Positions 1-7,895 of a DNA stretch of 22,697 bases are shown one piece after another. The translations under genes were made by a program, and so were the position numbers. Origin of the DNA: a bacterium (GTDB taxonomy: Bacteria; Verrucomicrobiota; Verrucomicrobiia; Chthoniobacterales; Terrimicrobiaceae); the NCBI GenBank assembly GCA_009920585.1, contig RFZT01000007.1, positions 1 through 22,697 on the forward strand, given 5' to 3'. The stretch's first letter is position 1; every line of letters begins with the position of its first letter. The notes beneath the pieces are model-generated. The model was not told the DNA's origin, did no database searches, and saw only the letters and a program-made list of their open reading frames with translations.

Positions 1-2304
1 GTTAAAAGCTTCTTCTACGTCTTTTAAAAATGCCTGTCCGGTTGGAGAATTCGGTTCAATACCTAAATCTCTCTTACCTAGCATTTTTACTGTATCCTTG
101 ATCATACTCCAGCTCACTTCAACCTCACCATCTCCTTCTTTCCAGAGCATCTTAACTTGTACGCCTTTGATTTTCTTTCCGGCCTCTTCTGCATTTGGTG
201 CTTTTGTGAATCCTACACTAGAATAAGCGGAAAGGTTTTTAGCACCTTGAGATGTTGTTTTAGCTGGTGATCCGGCAAGGCGGGGTGCATCTTCTTTCAT
301 TCTCTTTTTCCGTGTTCCGGCAGCATATTGCTCTCCAGCACCTGAAGTAAATGATGCGCCTGCGGTTGATCCAGTGATCACAAGCGAGTAAGCTTGGCTG
401 CCGGAGATAGTCCCATCTACGGAGATGCTGGCTGTGTAGGTTCCGGCACGGTTTGGTGTAGAGATCAGAACCTGCTCGACGTTATCGACATTGTTTTTGC
501 CTGTGGTTGCTGATGCCGACATCGAGGCCTGGGTCCATGTTCCGGCAAAGGGCATCACAAATGGCATATAAATAGTCCCGTCGGGCCCTGTGATTTTGAG
601 GTCGAGATTGTTGACGAGATTGGGAGTCCGGCTGTGAACTACTGTCTGCGCCTTTCCCGCAGGATCGGTCCAGCAAAGAGTAGCGCGAATTGGGCTCTTG
701 CCGTCCCAAACGAAAGATTGGGTGATGGTTTTCACTGTATTCGTCAGGCTGGCCTCAAAGATTTTTGGGGCTGTGGATGTGGATTTATGTGAAAGAATGA
801 CATCGCAGGCTACCTTCACATTCACCAGTCCCCATCCGAACTGATAATCAGGGCCAGGGCGACCCAAGTCATCCGCTGTATGAATGAGAAGGGCTTTGAG
901 CAAGCTGGCGCGAGGCCGCATCCCAGCGAATGACTTTTGATAGAGTTGATCGACAAGAGCTGCGGATCCCGCAGCGGAGGGAGTAGCCATACTTGTGCCG
1001 CTATAAGTTCCATCATAGGCGGAATCGCTTGAGGAAACACTGGAATAGAGATTCACCCCGTTCGCAACCAGATCCGGTTTGATGCGACCATCATCACAAG
1101 GTCCCATGCTCGAAAAGGAGGCTATTGTGGCAGCGGTAATGGAGCGGATGCCTCCCGAAACGGCGTCATTCACGGCACCGACAGTGATGATGTTTTTTGC
1201 AAGGCCATTGTAAGTGATCGACTGGTAGCCCCCGAGGCTCGTCAGAGTGTCTTGTTCGTTGCCGGCAGCCCAGAAGGGAAGGAAGTAGGGCAAAGCGGCA
1301 GCCAAAGCGTCCGTTGTACTCGCCTCAGTTTCGTAGCGACCCATATCGCTCGCTGTGGCACCGTATCCGTAGGAATGGTTGGAGATGGGAACGTTTGTGG
1401 TATCCCCAGCAGTGGCCGCACCAGAGGCCGTCATTTCTGCATAGTCATTGTCCCAGTCATAGGAAGCAATCGTAGCCTTGGGAGCCATTCCCTTGGCGTC
1501 GGCATTCACTCCAGAGGCGGTAATTGTTCCAGCCACGTGGGTTGAGTGATCATCATTGGGCGCAGTAGGATTATTTAACTCGATGCGTCCTGTGAGTTCT
1601 CGGTGGGTGGCTCGAATGGAGCCCGCATCCCAGACACCGACTTTGATGCCTGTGCCATCTAATCCATAGGGGCTCGATTGAATGAGGTTTGCTCCACTGC
1701 TAATGGCCGCATTTTTGTTGTTTGTTGTTCGATAAACTGGCCTATCACCCTCAAAGGAATGCAATATCGAAATCTTGCCATGCGGGCTTTCGATGCGCAC
1801 AGGGATTCCCATATTGTCGGCCTGCTCAAGAACCATTGCCATTCGCGCATCTTCAAGCTCGGTCAGTCTAGCTACGGCCAGCGCCCGCACGTCGGGATCG
1901 CTGAGTGAGATCCCATTTAGAACCTCAAACGCACTTTTGGATGACCTCATCTTTTCTTCTGCCGCATGAGCCGCCGTTGAGGATGGGGCTGTGGTGGGAG
2001 TTGTCGTTGATGCTGGATCCGAGTTGGACGAAGTGTCCTCACTGCGTGGTGAAGCGGGAGTTGTGTTCTGTGTTCCGGAATAAGCGACCGATGTACTCGA
2101 GGGTGGAACAATGCTCTGCGCGCCTGATGACCCGCCCTCCGGCAAATGAATGGAATCAGTCAGTCCCGCAGAATGCGATGCGTTAGGCAGGGCAGGGGAC
2201 GCCAATTTTTGTGGGGAGGCTGTATTCCCTGATTCATTCCAAACGACTCCTCCGAGCAATACGAGCGCGGAGGCGACTACGGCGAGAGTTTTTGTTTTTT
2301 TCAT
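1..2304 (-). CDS. Secreted subtilisin-like serine protease (S8), 3' end outside window
   Basis: The frame is open from the ATG at 2304 to the window edge (768 codons seen, no stop), so the C-terminus is missing. Residues 1-25 form a basic then hydrophobic signal or anchor segment, and residues 50-108 are a Ser/Thr/Pro-rich linker. The catalytic triad is complete: Asp226 in VGVWDAG, His253 in HSTHVAG and Ser438 in GTSMATP, with the oxyanion Asn349 in AAGNEQ. After the catalytic domain, roughly residues 490-625 resemble the C-terminal beta-barrel of KP-43-type subtilases (ATLCWTDPAG, LVNNLDLKITGPDG, NNVDNVEQVLIS, AGTYTASISV). The tail beyond residue 640 is not recognised and is richer in A+T. 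The protein is probably exported and degrades extracellular or periplasmic protein; the substrate is unknown. It is transcribed away from the MFS gene. The sequence before the start has no Shine-Dalgarno motif. Confidence 0.93.
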   Translation of the reverse strand, partial: MKKTKTLAVVASALVLLGGVVWNESGNTASPQKLASPALPNASHSAGLTDSIHLPEGGSSGAQSIVPPSSTSVAYSGTQNTTPASPRSEDTSSNSDPASTTTPTTAPSSTAAHAAEEKMRSSKSAFEVLNGISLSDPDVRALAVARLTELEDARMAMVLEQADNMGIPVRIESPHGKISILHSFEGDRPVYRTTNNKNAAISSGANLIQSSPYGLDGTGIKVGVWDAGSIRATHRELTGRIELNNPTAPNDDHSTHVAGTITASGVNADAKGMAPKATIASYDWDNDYAEMTASGAATAGDTTNVPISNHSYGYGATASDMGRYETEASTTDALAAALPYFLPFWAAGNEQDTLTSLGGYQSITYNGLAKNIITVGAVNDAVSGGIRSITAATIASFSSMGPCDDGRIKPDLVANGVNLYSSVSSSDSAYDGTYSGTSMATPSAAGSAALVDQLYQKSFAGMRPRASLLKALLIHTADDLGRPGPDYQFGWGLVNVKVACDVILSHKSTSTAPKIFEASLTNTVKTITQSFVWDGKSPIRATLCWTDPAGKAQTVVHSRTPNLVNNLDLKITGPDGTIYMPFVMPFAGTWTQASMSASATTGKNNVDNVEQVLISTPNRAGTYTASISVDGTISGSQAYSLVITGSTAGASFTSGAGEQYAAGTRKKRMKEDAPRLAGSPAKTTSQGAKNLSAYSSVGFTKAPNAEEAGKKIKGVQVKMLWKEGDGEVEVSWSMIKDTVKMLGKRDLGIEPNSPTGQAFLKDVEEAFN

Positions 2305-2499
2305 GGGAGGTGTTTTTTGTTAGCGGCAATTTTTGAACGTAAGCTCGGTTTCCGTTGTCCAATCCTGCGTTCAATTTTTGTTCAGCATCAAATGTGCCAA
2401 CCGTAAGTGTGGGTGGGTTTTGACGTGCTCAAATTACTCGCCGCGAGAATTTGTTAGTTTGCCAGTGGCTTTGGGGTTTTATATTTTCTGAGATCATTC

Positions 2500-3720
2500 A
2501 TGGACTCCCCCAATCTCTCAAAAAATCACGGCTGGATCGTTGCGTTGTCTGGCCTTGGGATCAATCTGGCGCTTGGCGTGCTTTACACCTGGAGCATGTT
2601 TAAGGAATCGATCAGTAAAGAGTTTGGGTGGCAGGGTAGCCAACTCAACGATCCTTACGCGTTGTGTTGTCTCGTTTTTGCCTTTGCGATGATTTTGGCT
2701 GGCCGCTGTCAGGATAAGTTTGGTCCGCGTGTGACTGCTACCATTGGCGGGTTACTCGTAGGGGCTGGAATGGTGCTGATTTCCACCTCGAATAGTTACT
2801 CGGTCTGGTTGCTCGGATTCGGCGTTCTTGTAGGAATGGGAATCGGGTTTGGTTACTCCTCTGCGACTCCCCCTGCACTGAAGTGGTTTCCGCCAGCGAA
2901 GACCGGGTTGGTGGCAGGGATTGTTGTGGCAGGCTTTGGACTCGCGCCCGTCTATCTCGCTCCGACTTCCCAATATGTGCTCGCTCACTTCGGTCTTCAA
3001 AAATCGATGCTCTTATTTGGCGCTGCCTTTACCGTGATCGTTTGTGGACTCGCTCAAATGCTCAAAAATCCTCCGCTGGGATTTAGTGCTGCGAGCAAAT
3101 CCTCCTCCAGTGTGGCTCAAACTGCGGTCAATGATGCTACCGCCAGTCAAATCCTCCGTCGTCCGATGTTTTATCTTTTGTGGGTCATCTATGCCATCGG
3201 CGCAGGCGCAGGTTTGATGGTCATTGCCAGTGTGAGCGGAATGGCGAAGAAGAGCATGGGTTCGCAAGCTTTTATTGCCGTTGCTGTCATGGCTATCGGC
3301 AACGCCGGAGGGCGCGTCATTGCTGGAATCCTCTCGGATAAAATTGGCAGGCGTTGGACTCTGATGCTCGTTCTGTTGATTCAAGCTGGCTTAATGTTTA
3401 TAGCGATTCCCGTGACTTCGAGTAAGGAAACATTGCCATTCGTCATCGTGATGTTGGCTACGCTAATCGGTTTTAACTACGGCGCGAACCTCGCTCTTTT
3501 CCCATCCTTCACCAAAGATTTATGGGGACTGAAAAACTTTGGAGTCAATTATGGGGTTCTCTTCACTGCTTGGGGAGTCGGGGGGCTCGTGTTCCCTAAA
3601 GTTCAGCAGATTCTCACTGCCAATAGTGGAGGCAGTTTCCAATCGTCCTTCATTGCTTCAGGCACACTCCTTTGTATCGGCGCCATCTTGACACTCTTTA
3701 TACGATCCCCGCGCGATTGA
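2500..3720 (+). CDS. MFS transporter, OFA (oxalate/formate antiporter-like) family
   Basis: This 406-residue protein is hydrophobic throughout and fits twelve membrane helices in two six-helix halves. The N-terminus (GWIVALSGLGINLALGVLYTW) is typical of OFA-family major facilitators. The loop between helices 2 and 3 (AGRCQDKFGPR) and its counterpart in the second half (AGILSDKIGRR) are the classic MFS loop motifs. A polar linker at about residues 195-215 separates the halves. Family members exchange small carboxylates across the inner membrane; the substrate here cannot be read from sequence, and nearby genes do not suggest one. The gene stands alone, divergent from the protease and convergent with the broken flavoprotein gene 7 bases beyond its stop. 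No Shine-Dalgarno sequence is evident; a weak promoter-like pair (TTGCCA at 2459, TATTTT at 2482) ends only 12 bases before the ATG. Confidence 0.9.
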   Translation: MDSPNLSKNHGWIVALSGLGINLALGVLYTWSMFKESISKEFGWQGSQLNDPYALCCLVFAFAMILAGRCQDKFGPRVTATIGGLLVGAGMVLISTSNSYSVWLLGFGVLVGMGIGFGYSSATPPALKWFPPAKTGLVAGIVVAGFGLAPVYLAPTSQYVLAHFGLQKSMLLFGAAFTVIVCGLAQMLKNPPLGFSAASKSSSSVAQTAVNDATASQILRRPMFYLLWVIYAIGAGAGLMVIASVSGMAKKSMGSQAFIAVAVMAIGNAGGRVIAGILSDKIGRRWTLMLVLLIQAGLMFIAIPVTSSKETLPFVIVMLATLIGFNYGANLALFPSFTKDLWGLKNFGVNYGVLFTAWGVGGLVFPKVQQILTANSGGSFQSSFIASGTLLCIGAILTLFIRSPRD

Positions 3721-3727
3721 TTTTGGT

Positions 3728-4898
3728 TCACCTCGTTGCCATGGCTTGTCCAGCGATCCAGCCTGTCGTCCAGGCATTTTGGAAATTGTAACCGCCGGTG
3801 ATGCCGTCGATGTCGAGGGCCTCGCCGGCGAAATAGAGTCCAGGCACTAGTCGGCTTTCCATGGTTTTAAAATCAACCTCGGGAAGGGGAATCCCGCCAC
3901 AGGTGACGAACTCCTCTTTGTTCATGCTTTTTCCGGTGACGTTGACTGTCGTACAGGAAAGAGCTTTCACCAAAGCAAGGGCGGAGGGGCGGCTGAGCTT
4001 CGCCCATCGAGTGTCATCGCTGATACCAGCTTGTCCGATGAGTTGCTCCCATAGACGAGCTGGGAGAGGATTCCATCGTGAGCGTAACAGGGTTTGACCG
4101 CCACTTGTCTCGCGACGGGATTGCATTTCCGCCAAAAGCGATTCGGGAGATGTTTTTGGAAGCCAGTTGATCTGGAGATCGAATCGGTAGCCTTTGTCGT
4201 GAAGTTTTCTAGCGCCCCAGGCTGAGAGTCGCAGGATCGCTGGTCCACTCAGGCCGACGTGGGTGCAAAGAACGGGGCCGGTTTGCTTGAGTTCAGTTTC
4301 GGGAACGCTCACCTGCACGGGATCGAGTGAGACCCCGGCGAGTTCTCTTAACCAAGGAGAATTCACATGGAAGGTGAAAAGCGAGGGGACTGGGGCTGCG
4401 AGTGTGTGACCTAGTTGCACTGCGGGGTGGGATTCTGTCTTGCATCCCCCGCCGGCCCAAAGAAGACGATCGCACTCGAGGGTGCTGCCGTTTGTGAGTG
4501 TGAGGTCAAAGCCGCCAGATTCTCGCTGATGGGCTGATTTCAAGCCTGTCTCGGTCAGAACTAGAACACGGCCTTTCCTTGCAGCGGACATGAGGCAGTC
4601 GATGATGGTTTGGGAGGAATCGGTGACAGGAAACATGCGTCCATCTGGCTCGGTCTTGAGTTTGACGCCTCTGGATTCAAACCAATCGATGGTATCCGCT
4701 GGGCCGAATCGGGTGAGGGGACCTATAAGGGCGCGTCCCCCCCGTGGATAGCGCGTCGATAGTTCGCGGGCGTCAAAACAAGCTTGTGTCACATTGCAGC
4801 GACAATCCTGCAGCACCACCACCGACAACGACGATTCGGATTCCACCATTAGTTTGTGGGGCATCAGTCGTGTTTTCGGCATCAAGGCGGTCGCTCAT
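3728..4898 (-). pseudogene. HI0933/YhiN-type FAD-dependent oxidoreductase, internal deletion plus frameshift
   Basis: From the ATG at 4898 the frame gives a short leader and then IRIVVVGGGAAG, the dinucleotide-binding glycine motif of the N-terminal Rossmann fold. It then runs to a TGA at 4773-4775. The next conserved block, RCNVTQACFD, begins at 4801 in another frame and continues unbroken to the stop at 3728, including VGLSGPAILRLS and the C-terminal GGYNFQNAWTTGW. In E. coli YhiN, from memory, about 32 residues separate GAGAAG from RCNFT. Here they are missing, with a junction near 4802-4806. The lost part includes the second strand, whose acidic residue normally binds FAD ribose, so neither fragment should bind FAD. 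The downstream part alone could start at 4885 and give 385 residues, but that N-terminus matches nothing. The rest is undamaged, so the deletion is either recent or an assembly error. Confidence 0.85.
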
Positions 4899-5010
4899 TT
4901 CGACGAGCGTAACATTCCTGTGAGAGAATTGGAAAACGGCAATTGCAGGTTTTCATGCCGGGGTTCTTTACTTGCTTCGAGAGCTTGCGCTGACCATAAC
5001 TGCCGGCACC

Positions 5011-5658
5011 ATGAGTCATTTCATCGACCTTTTTCTGCACACGGAGAAGCACCTTGCCGAATTTATCACGAATTATGGGGTTTGGATTTATGCCCTGCTA
5101 TTCGCGATTGTTTTCTGTGAAACGGGCCTTGTTGTTACGCCCTTTCTGCCTGGGGATTCGCTTCTTTTTGCTGTAGGGGCTTTGGCGTCACAGGGCAGTA
5201 TGGATTTGAAAATCCTGCTAGTGCTTCTCTTGGTTGCGGCAATCCTGGGCGACACGCTCAACTATGCTATTGGAAAATGGATTGGGCCCCGCGTGTTTCA
5301 TTTTGAATCCAGTCGGTTTTTCAATAAGTCGCACCTAATGAAAGCGCATGCTTTTTATGAAAAGTACGGTGGACGCGCTATTATCCTTGCTCGGTTCGTC
5401 CCGATCGTCCGTACCTTCGCTCCCTTTGTGGCAGGTGTGGGGGCCATGAATTACACCAAATTTGTGATCTACAATATCACCGGCGCAATTCTCTGGGTTG
5501 GCCTCTTTTTGGGTGGTGGCTTTTTCTTTGGGGGTCTTCCGATTGTTCAAAAAAATATGAAGCTGGTGATCTTGGGCATCATCGTCGTGTCGGTCCTTCC
5601 CATCGTGTGGGAAGTCGCAAAAGCCTGGCTCGAAAAGCGGCGTGAGTCCTCGAGGTAA
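5011..5658 (+). CDS. dedA: DedA family inner-membrane protein
   Basis: The 215-residue protein closely follows E. coli DedA from end to end. HLAEFITNYGVWIYALLF leads into FCETGLVVTPFLPGDSLLF with the membrane-embedded acidic residue Glu37. The family arginine motif (ARFVPIVRTFAPFVAG) follows, then hydrophobic C-terminal helices. DedA proteins are multi-pass membrane proteins of the SNARE-associated/VTT superfamily, linked to lipid carrier or phospholipid translocation, proton motive force and envelope integrity. I chose the ATG at 5011; an in-frame TTG at 4972 would add 13 residues unlike the family. The gene is divergent from the broken flavoprotein gene and lies 57 bases before kdsD. A weak promoter-like pair (TTGCTT at 4972, CATAAC at 4995) ends 10 bases before the ATG. 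Confidence 0.93.
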   Translation: MSHFIDLFLHTEKHLAEFITNYGVWIYALLFAIVFCETGLVVTPFLPGDSLLFAVGALASQGSMDLKILLVLLLVAAILGDTLNYAIGKWIGPRVFHFESSRFFNKSHLMKAHAFYEKYGGRAIILARFVPIVRTFAPFVAGVGAMNYTKFVIYNITGAILWVGLFLGGGFFFGGLPIVQKNMKLVILGIIVVSVLPIVWEVAKAWLEKRRESSR

Positions 5659-5690
5659 GTTCTAAGTTTTTGTGACCTTAGTCCCTGAAC

Positions 5691-5720
5691 TTGCATCGGG
5701 ATTCGCAATTGAGGCATGAT
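5691..5720 (+). promoter_or_regulatory. Possible promoter of kdsD
   Basis: TTGCAT at 5691-5696 and CATGAT at 5715-5720 are 18 bases apart. Initiation would fall near the ATG at 5728, making the transcript almost leaderless. The hexamers match consensus at only four and five positions, so this rests mainly on its place in the 57-base gap after dedA. Confidence 0.3.
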
Positions 5721-5727
5721 CAGTAGC

Positions 5728-6699
5728 ATGGATTACCTTGAACGTGCGCGACGGGTTTTTGAGATTGAGTTGGCCGAAGCCTCGGCTACGGCCGCGCGTT
5801 TGGATTCCCAATTCATCATCGCGGTCGATCTGATCCGTGTCGCCCTTGAGCGACGAAACAAAGTCGTGGTTCTTGGCGTCGGAAAATCCGGGACGATCGG
5901 CGAAAAAATTGCGGCGACTCTCACTAGCACAGGATCCACTGCTGTCGTACTGAACTCCCTTAATGCCCTGCATGGGGATCTTGGCATTGTTGCCGATGGG
6001 GATGTTATACTCGCCCTCAGCTACAGCGGTGAGACACAGGAATTACTCTCGGTTTTGCCTGCCGTAGTCCGACTCGGTCTGCCGATCATCGCGCTAACGG
6101 GAGATAAAAATTCCACCCTCGCCAAATCGGCAAGCGCTGTTCTCGATGTGGCTGTATCGCAAGAGGCCTGCCCTTTGAATCTCGCTCCGACTTCCAGCAC
6201 GACCTCGATGCTCATCCTTGGCGATGCGCTCGCTATGGTGCTTCTGGAAAGTCGCGGATTTCGTAAAGAGGACTTCGCAAAATACCATCCCGGTGGCAGT
6301 CTTGGTCGATCTTTGCTGCTGCGAGTGAGTCAAATCATGCGCAAAATCGATGAACTGGCCTTGATTTCTCCAGCGGCTCCGGTCGTGGAGGCGATTCAGG
6401 CCATGACAAAGCATCGTACCGGTGCGGCGGTGGTCGTGAATGCTGACGAGACGCTGGCTGGTATATTCACGCATGGGGACTTTGCCCGCCATTTCCCTGG
6501 GAATCCCGGGATCGGTTCCCTGCCTGTGGGTGACTTCATGACACGAAATCCTATCACCATCACCGGCGATCGACTTGCAGCTGAGGTCCTCCAAGTTCTC
6601 GAGCACCATCGCATCGATGATCTTGTTGTGCTCGATGAAAAGCGCAGGCCGGTGGGTATAGTGGATTCCCAAGATCTCAGCCGCTTGAAAGTTCTTTGA
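5728..6699 (+). CDS. kdsD: D-arabinose-5-phosphate isomerase, KpsF/GutQ/KdsD family
   Basis: This enzyme converts ribulose 5-phosphate to arabinose 5-phosphate, the first committed step towards KDO of LPS, in the cytoplasm. Residues about 40-180 form a SIS sugar-isomerase domain: VVVLGVGKSGTIGEKIAATL, then ALHGDLG and the phosphate-binding SYSGET, then PTSSTT. Two CBS domains fill residues about 205-323. The length (323 residues) is normal. There are two in-frame ATGs, at 5716 and 5728. I prefer 5728 because a possible -10 hexamer (5715-5720) overlaps the upstream ATG, but 5716 adds only four residues and cannot be excluded. Its stop overlaps the start of the next gene by 4 bases. The partner kdsA lies about 6 kb downstream. 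Confidence 0.93.
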   Translation: MDYLERARRVFEIELAEASATAARLDSQFIIAVDLIRVALERRNKVVVLGVGKSGTIGEKIAATLTSTGSTAVVLNSLNALHGDLGIVADGDVILALSYSGETQELLSVLPAVVRLGLPIIALTGDKNSTLAKSASAVLDVAVSQEACPLNLAPTSSTTSMLILGDALAMVLLESRGFRKEDFAKYHPGGSLGRSLLLRVSQIMRKIDELALISPAAPVVEAIQAMTKHRTGAAVVVNADETLAGIFTHGDFARHFPGNPGIGSLPVGDFMTRNPITITGDRLAAEVLQVLEHHRIDDLVVLDEKRRPVGIVDSQDLSRLKVL

Positions 6700-7253
6700 T
6701 TCTCGCCTTTCACAAACCTTGTGGAGTGCTCTCGCAATTCACCCCCGATGGAAGTCCGAATCGGCCCTTGTCGCAGTTCGGTTTTCCTTCTTCGGTTTAT
6801 CCCATTGGAAGATTGGATGCCGACTCGGAGGGGTTGCTTTTGCTCTCCGACGAGCCTCAATGGAATGTGCGTTTGTTGGCGCCAGGGCGCCATGTCACAA
6901 AAACCTACTGGGCCCTTGTCGAGCGATCGCCATCCCCCGAGGCGCTGGCCCAACTTGAATCTGGGATTCTTCTCGAGGGTAAGCTGACCCTTCCTGCACA
7001 AGCTCGAATTCTCGATCCTCAGCCCGTCGTGCCGCCTCGGAATCCACCTGTGCGGATCCGAAAAAGTGTTTCGGATTTCTGGATTGAGTTGAAAATTCAC
7101 GAGGGACGCAATCGACAAGTGCGGAAAATGACGGCGGCCGTCGGTCATCCCACGATAAGACTTTTACGTGTCGCGATCGGGGATTTCTGCTTAGGCGATC
7201 TAGCTTGTGGAGAATCGAGAGAAATTTCGCCTGACGAGCGTTTGAAGCTCTAA
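6696..7253 (+). CDS. RsuA/RluE-type rRNA pseudouridine synthase
   Basis: The 185-residue protein has the family opening FHKPCGVLSQFT and the catalytic motif PIGRLDADSEGLLLL with Asp41, then KTYWA, and the late motif EGRNRQVRKMTAAVGHPTIRLLR. There is no N-terminal S4 domain, which together with the short length suits RluE (which modifies 23S rRNA) better than RsuA or RluB. The exact target base is inference. The only sensible start is TTG at 6696, overlapping the kdsD stop as TTGA, which points to translational coupling. No ATG lies before the conserved FHKP motif. Confidence 0.88.
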   Translation: MILAFHKPCGVLSQFTPDGSPNRPLSQFGFPSSVYPIGRLDADSEGLLLLSDEPQWNVRLLAPGRHVTKTYWALVERSPSPEALAQLESGILLEGKLTLPAQARILDPQPVVPPRNPPVRIRKSVSDFWIELKIHEGRNRQVRKMTAAVGHPTIRLLRVAIGDFCLGDLACGESREISPDERLKL

Positions 7254-7263
7254 GGCATCTTAG
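7250..7263 (+). terminator. Weak hairpin after the pseudouridine synthase gene
   Basis: CTAAG-GCAT-CTTAG forms a 5-bp stem with a 4-base loop that includes the stop codon of the pseudouridine synthase gene. It is followed by a broken T-rich stretch (TTTATCGCATTTT). The stem is short and AT-rich, so it is at best a partial terminator before pgsA. Confidence 0.22.
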
Positions 7264-7317
7264 TTTATCGCATTTTACGCGTTTGCAGAATCCGGTGGGC
7301 GGGTTATTTTTGTGGCT

Positions 7318-7887
7318 ATGACAGCCGCTAATCAGATCACCATTGCGCGGATCTTGCTTATACCGATTTTTGTCCTTTTCAGTATTTATTACGGCAAAAG
7401 TGTGGAGTCAGGGGCTCCGTTGGAATGGCAACGTCTTGTCGCCATCGGGGTATTTATTCTCGCCGCTTGCACGGATGGAATCGACGGCTATGTGGCTAGA
7501 CGGTGGAACCAGCGCAGTCGGCTCGGTTCTATTTTAGACCCCATTGCAGACAAAGGATTGCTTCTGACTTCTATCATAACCTTGAGCCTCACACATTGGA
7601 CGCATTCATTTCCAATATGGTTTCCCGTATTGGTGATCACGCGTGATGCAGTGATCGTGCTCGGATGCGGGCTCCTTTATTTTATTCATCAAAACCTGGA
7701 AGTCCGCCCTTCCTTAACCGGAAAAGCGGCCACAGCGTTCCAAATGATTGCACTTGCGTGGATCATGCTACAGTTGCCGCATTATCTGGCATCGGTCTAC
7801 GTTGCTGGTATCTTCACTTTTGTCAGCGGGGCGGAATATTTGATCCGAGGGGTCAGTCAGCTCAGGCATCACGAAAAAACACATTAA
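7318..7887 (+). CDS. pgsA: CDP-diacylglycerol-glycerol-3-phosphate 3-phosphatidyltransferase
   Basis: It makes phosphatidylglycerol phosphate from CDP-diacylglycerol and glycerol 3-phosphate at the inner membrane, the committed step to acidic phospholipids. The CDP-alcohol phosphotransferase signature is complete: Asp53, Asp56, Gly57, Ala60, Arg61, then Gly70, Asp74 and Asp78 (TDGIDGYVAR ... LGSILDPIADK). The N-terminus ANQITIARILLIPIF is typical of PgsA, and several hydrophobic helices follow; 189 residues is normal. I chose the ATG at 7318; a GTG at 7312 is in frame and adds two residues. Phosphatidylserine synthase is an alternative within the superfamily, but the opening motif favours PgsA. 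The der gene begins 8 bases after the stop. Confidence 0.9.
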   Translation: MTAANQITIARILLIPIFVLFSIYYGKSVESGAPLEWQRLVAIGVFILAACTDGIDGYVARRWNQRSRLGSILDPIADKGLLLTSIITLSLTHWTHSFPIWFPVLVITRDAVIVLGCGLLYFIHQNLEVRPSLTGKAATAFQMIALAWIMLQLPHYLASVYVAGIFTFVSGAEYLIRGVSQLRHHEKTH

Positions 7888-7895
7888 GAAATCAC

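Noticed and set aside
1252..2186. Several small plus-strand open frames opposite the protease
   Set aside because: They lie opposite an uninterrupted 768-codon protease frame with a full catalytic triad and show no recognisable features.
2305..2499. Riboswitch or small RNA between the protease and the MFS gene
   Set aside because: This 195-base gap has no strong hairpin followed by a T-run and no known riboswitch core that I can recognise; only a weak promoter-like pair near its right end.
4773..4898. Explaining the flavoprotein break as a simple one-base frameshift
   Set aside because: Correcting the frame alone would still leave the glycine motif next to RCNVT, without the roughly 30 residues of the Rossmann fold that should lie between them.
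7665..7895. Longer version of Der starting inside pgsA
   Set aside because: The extra 77 residues are a shadow of pgsA; the ATG at 7896 matches the family N-terminus exactly.
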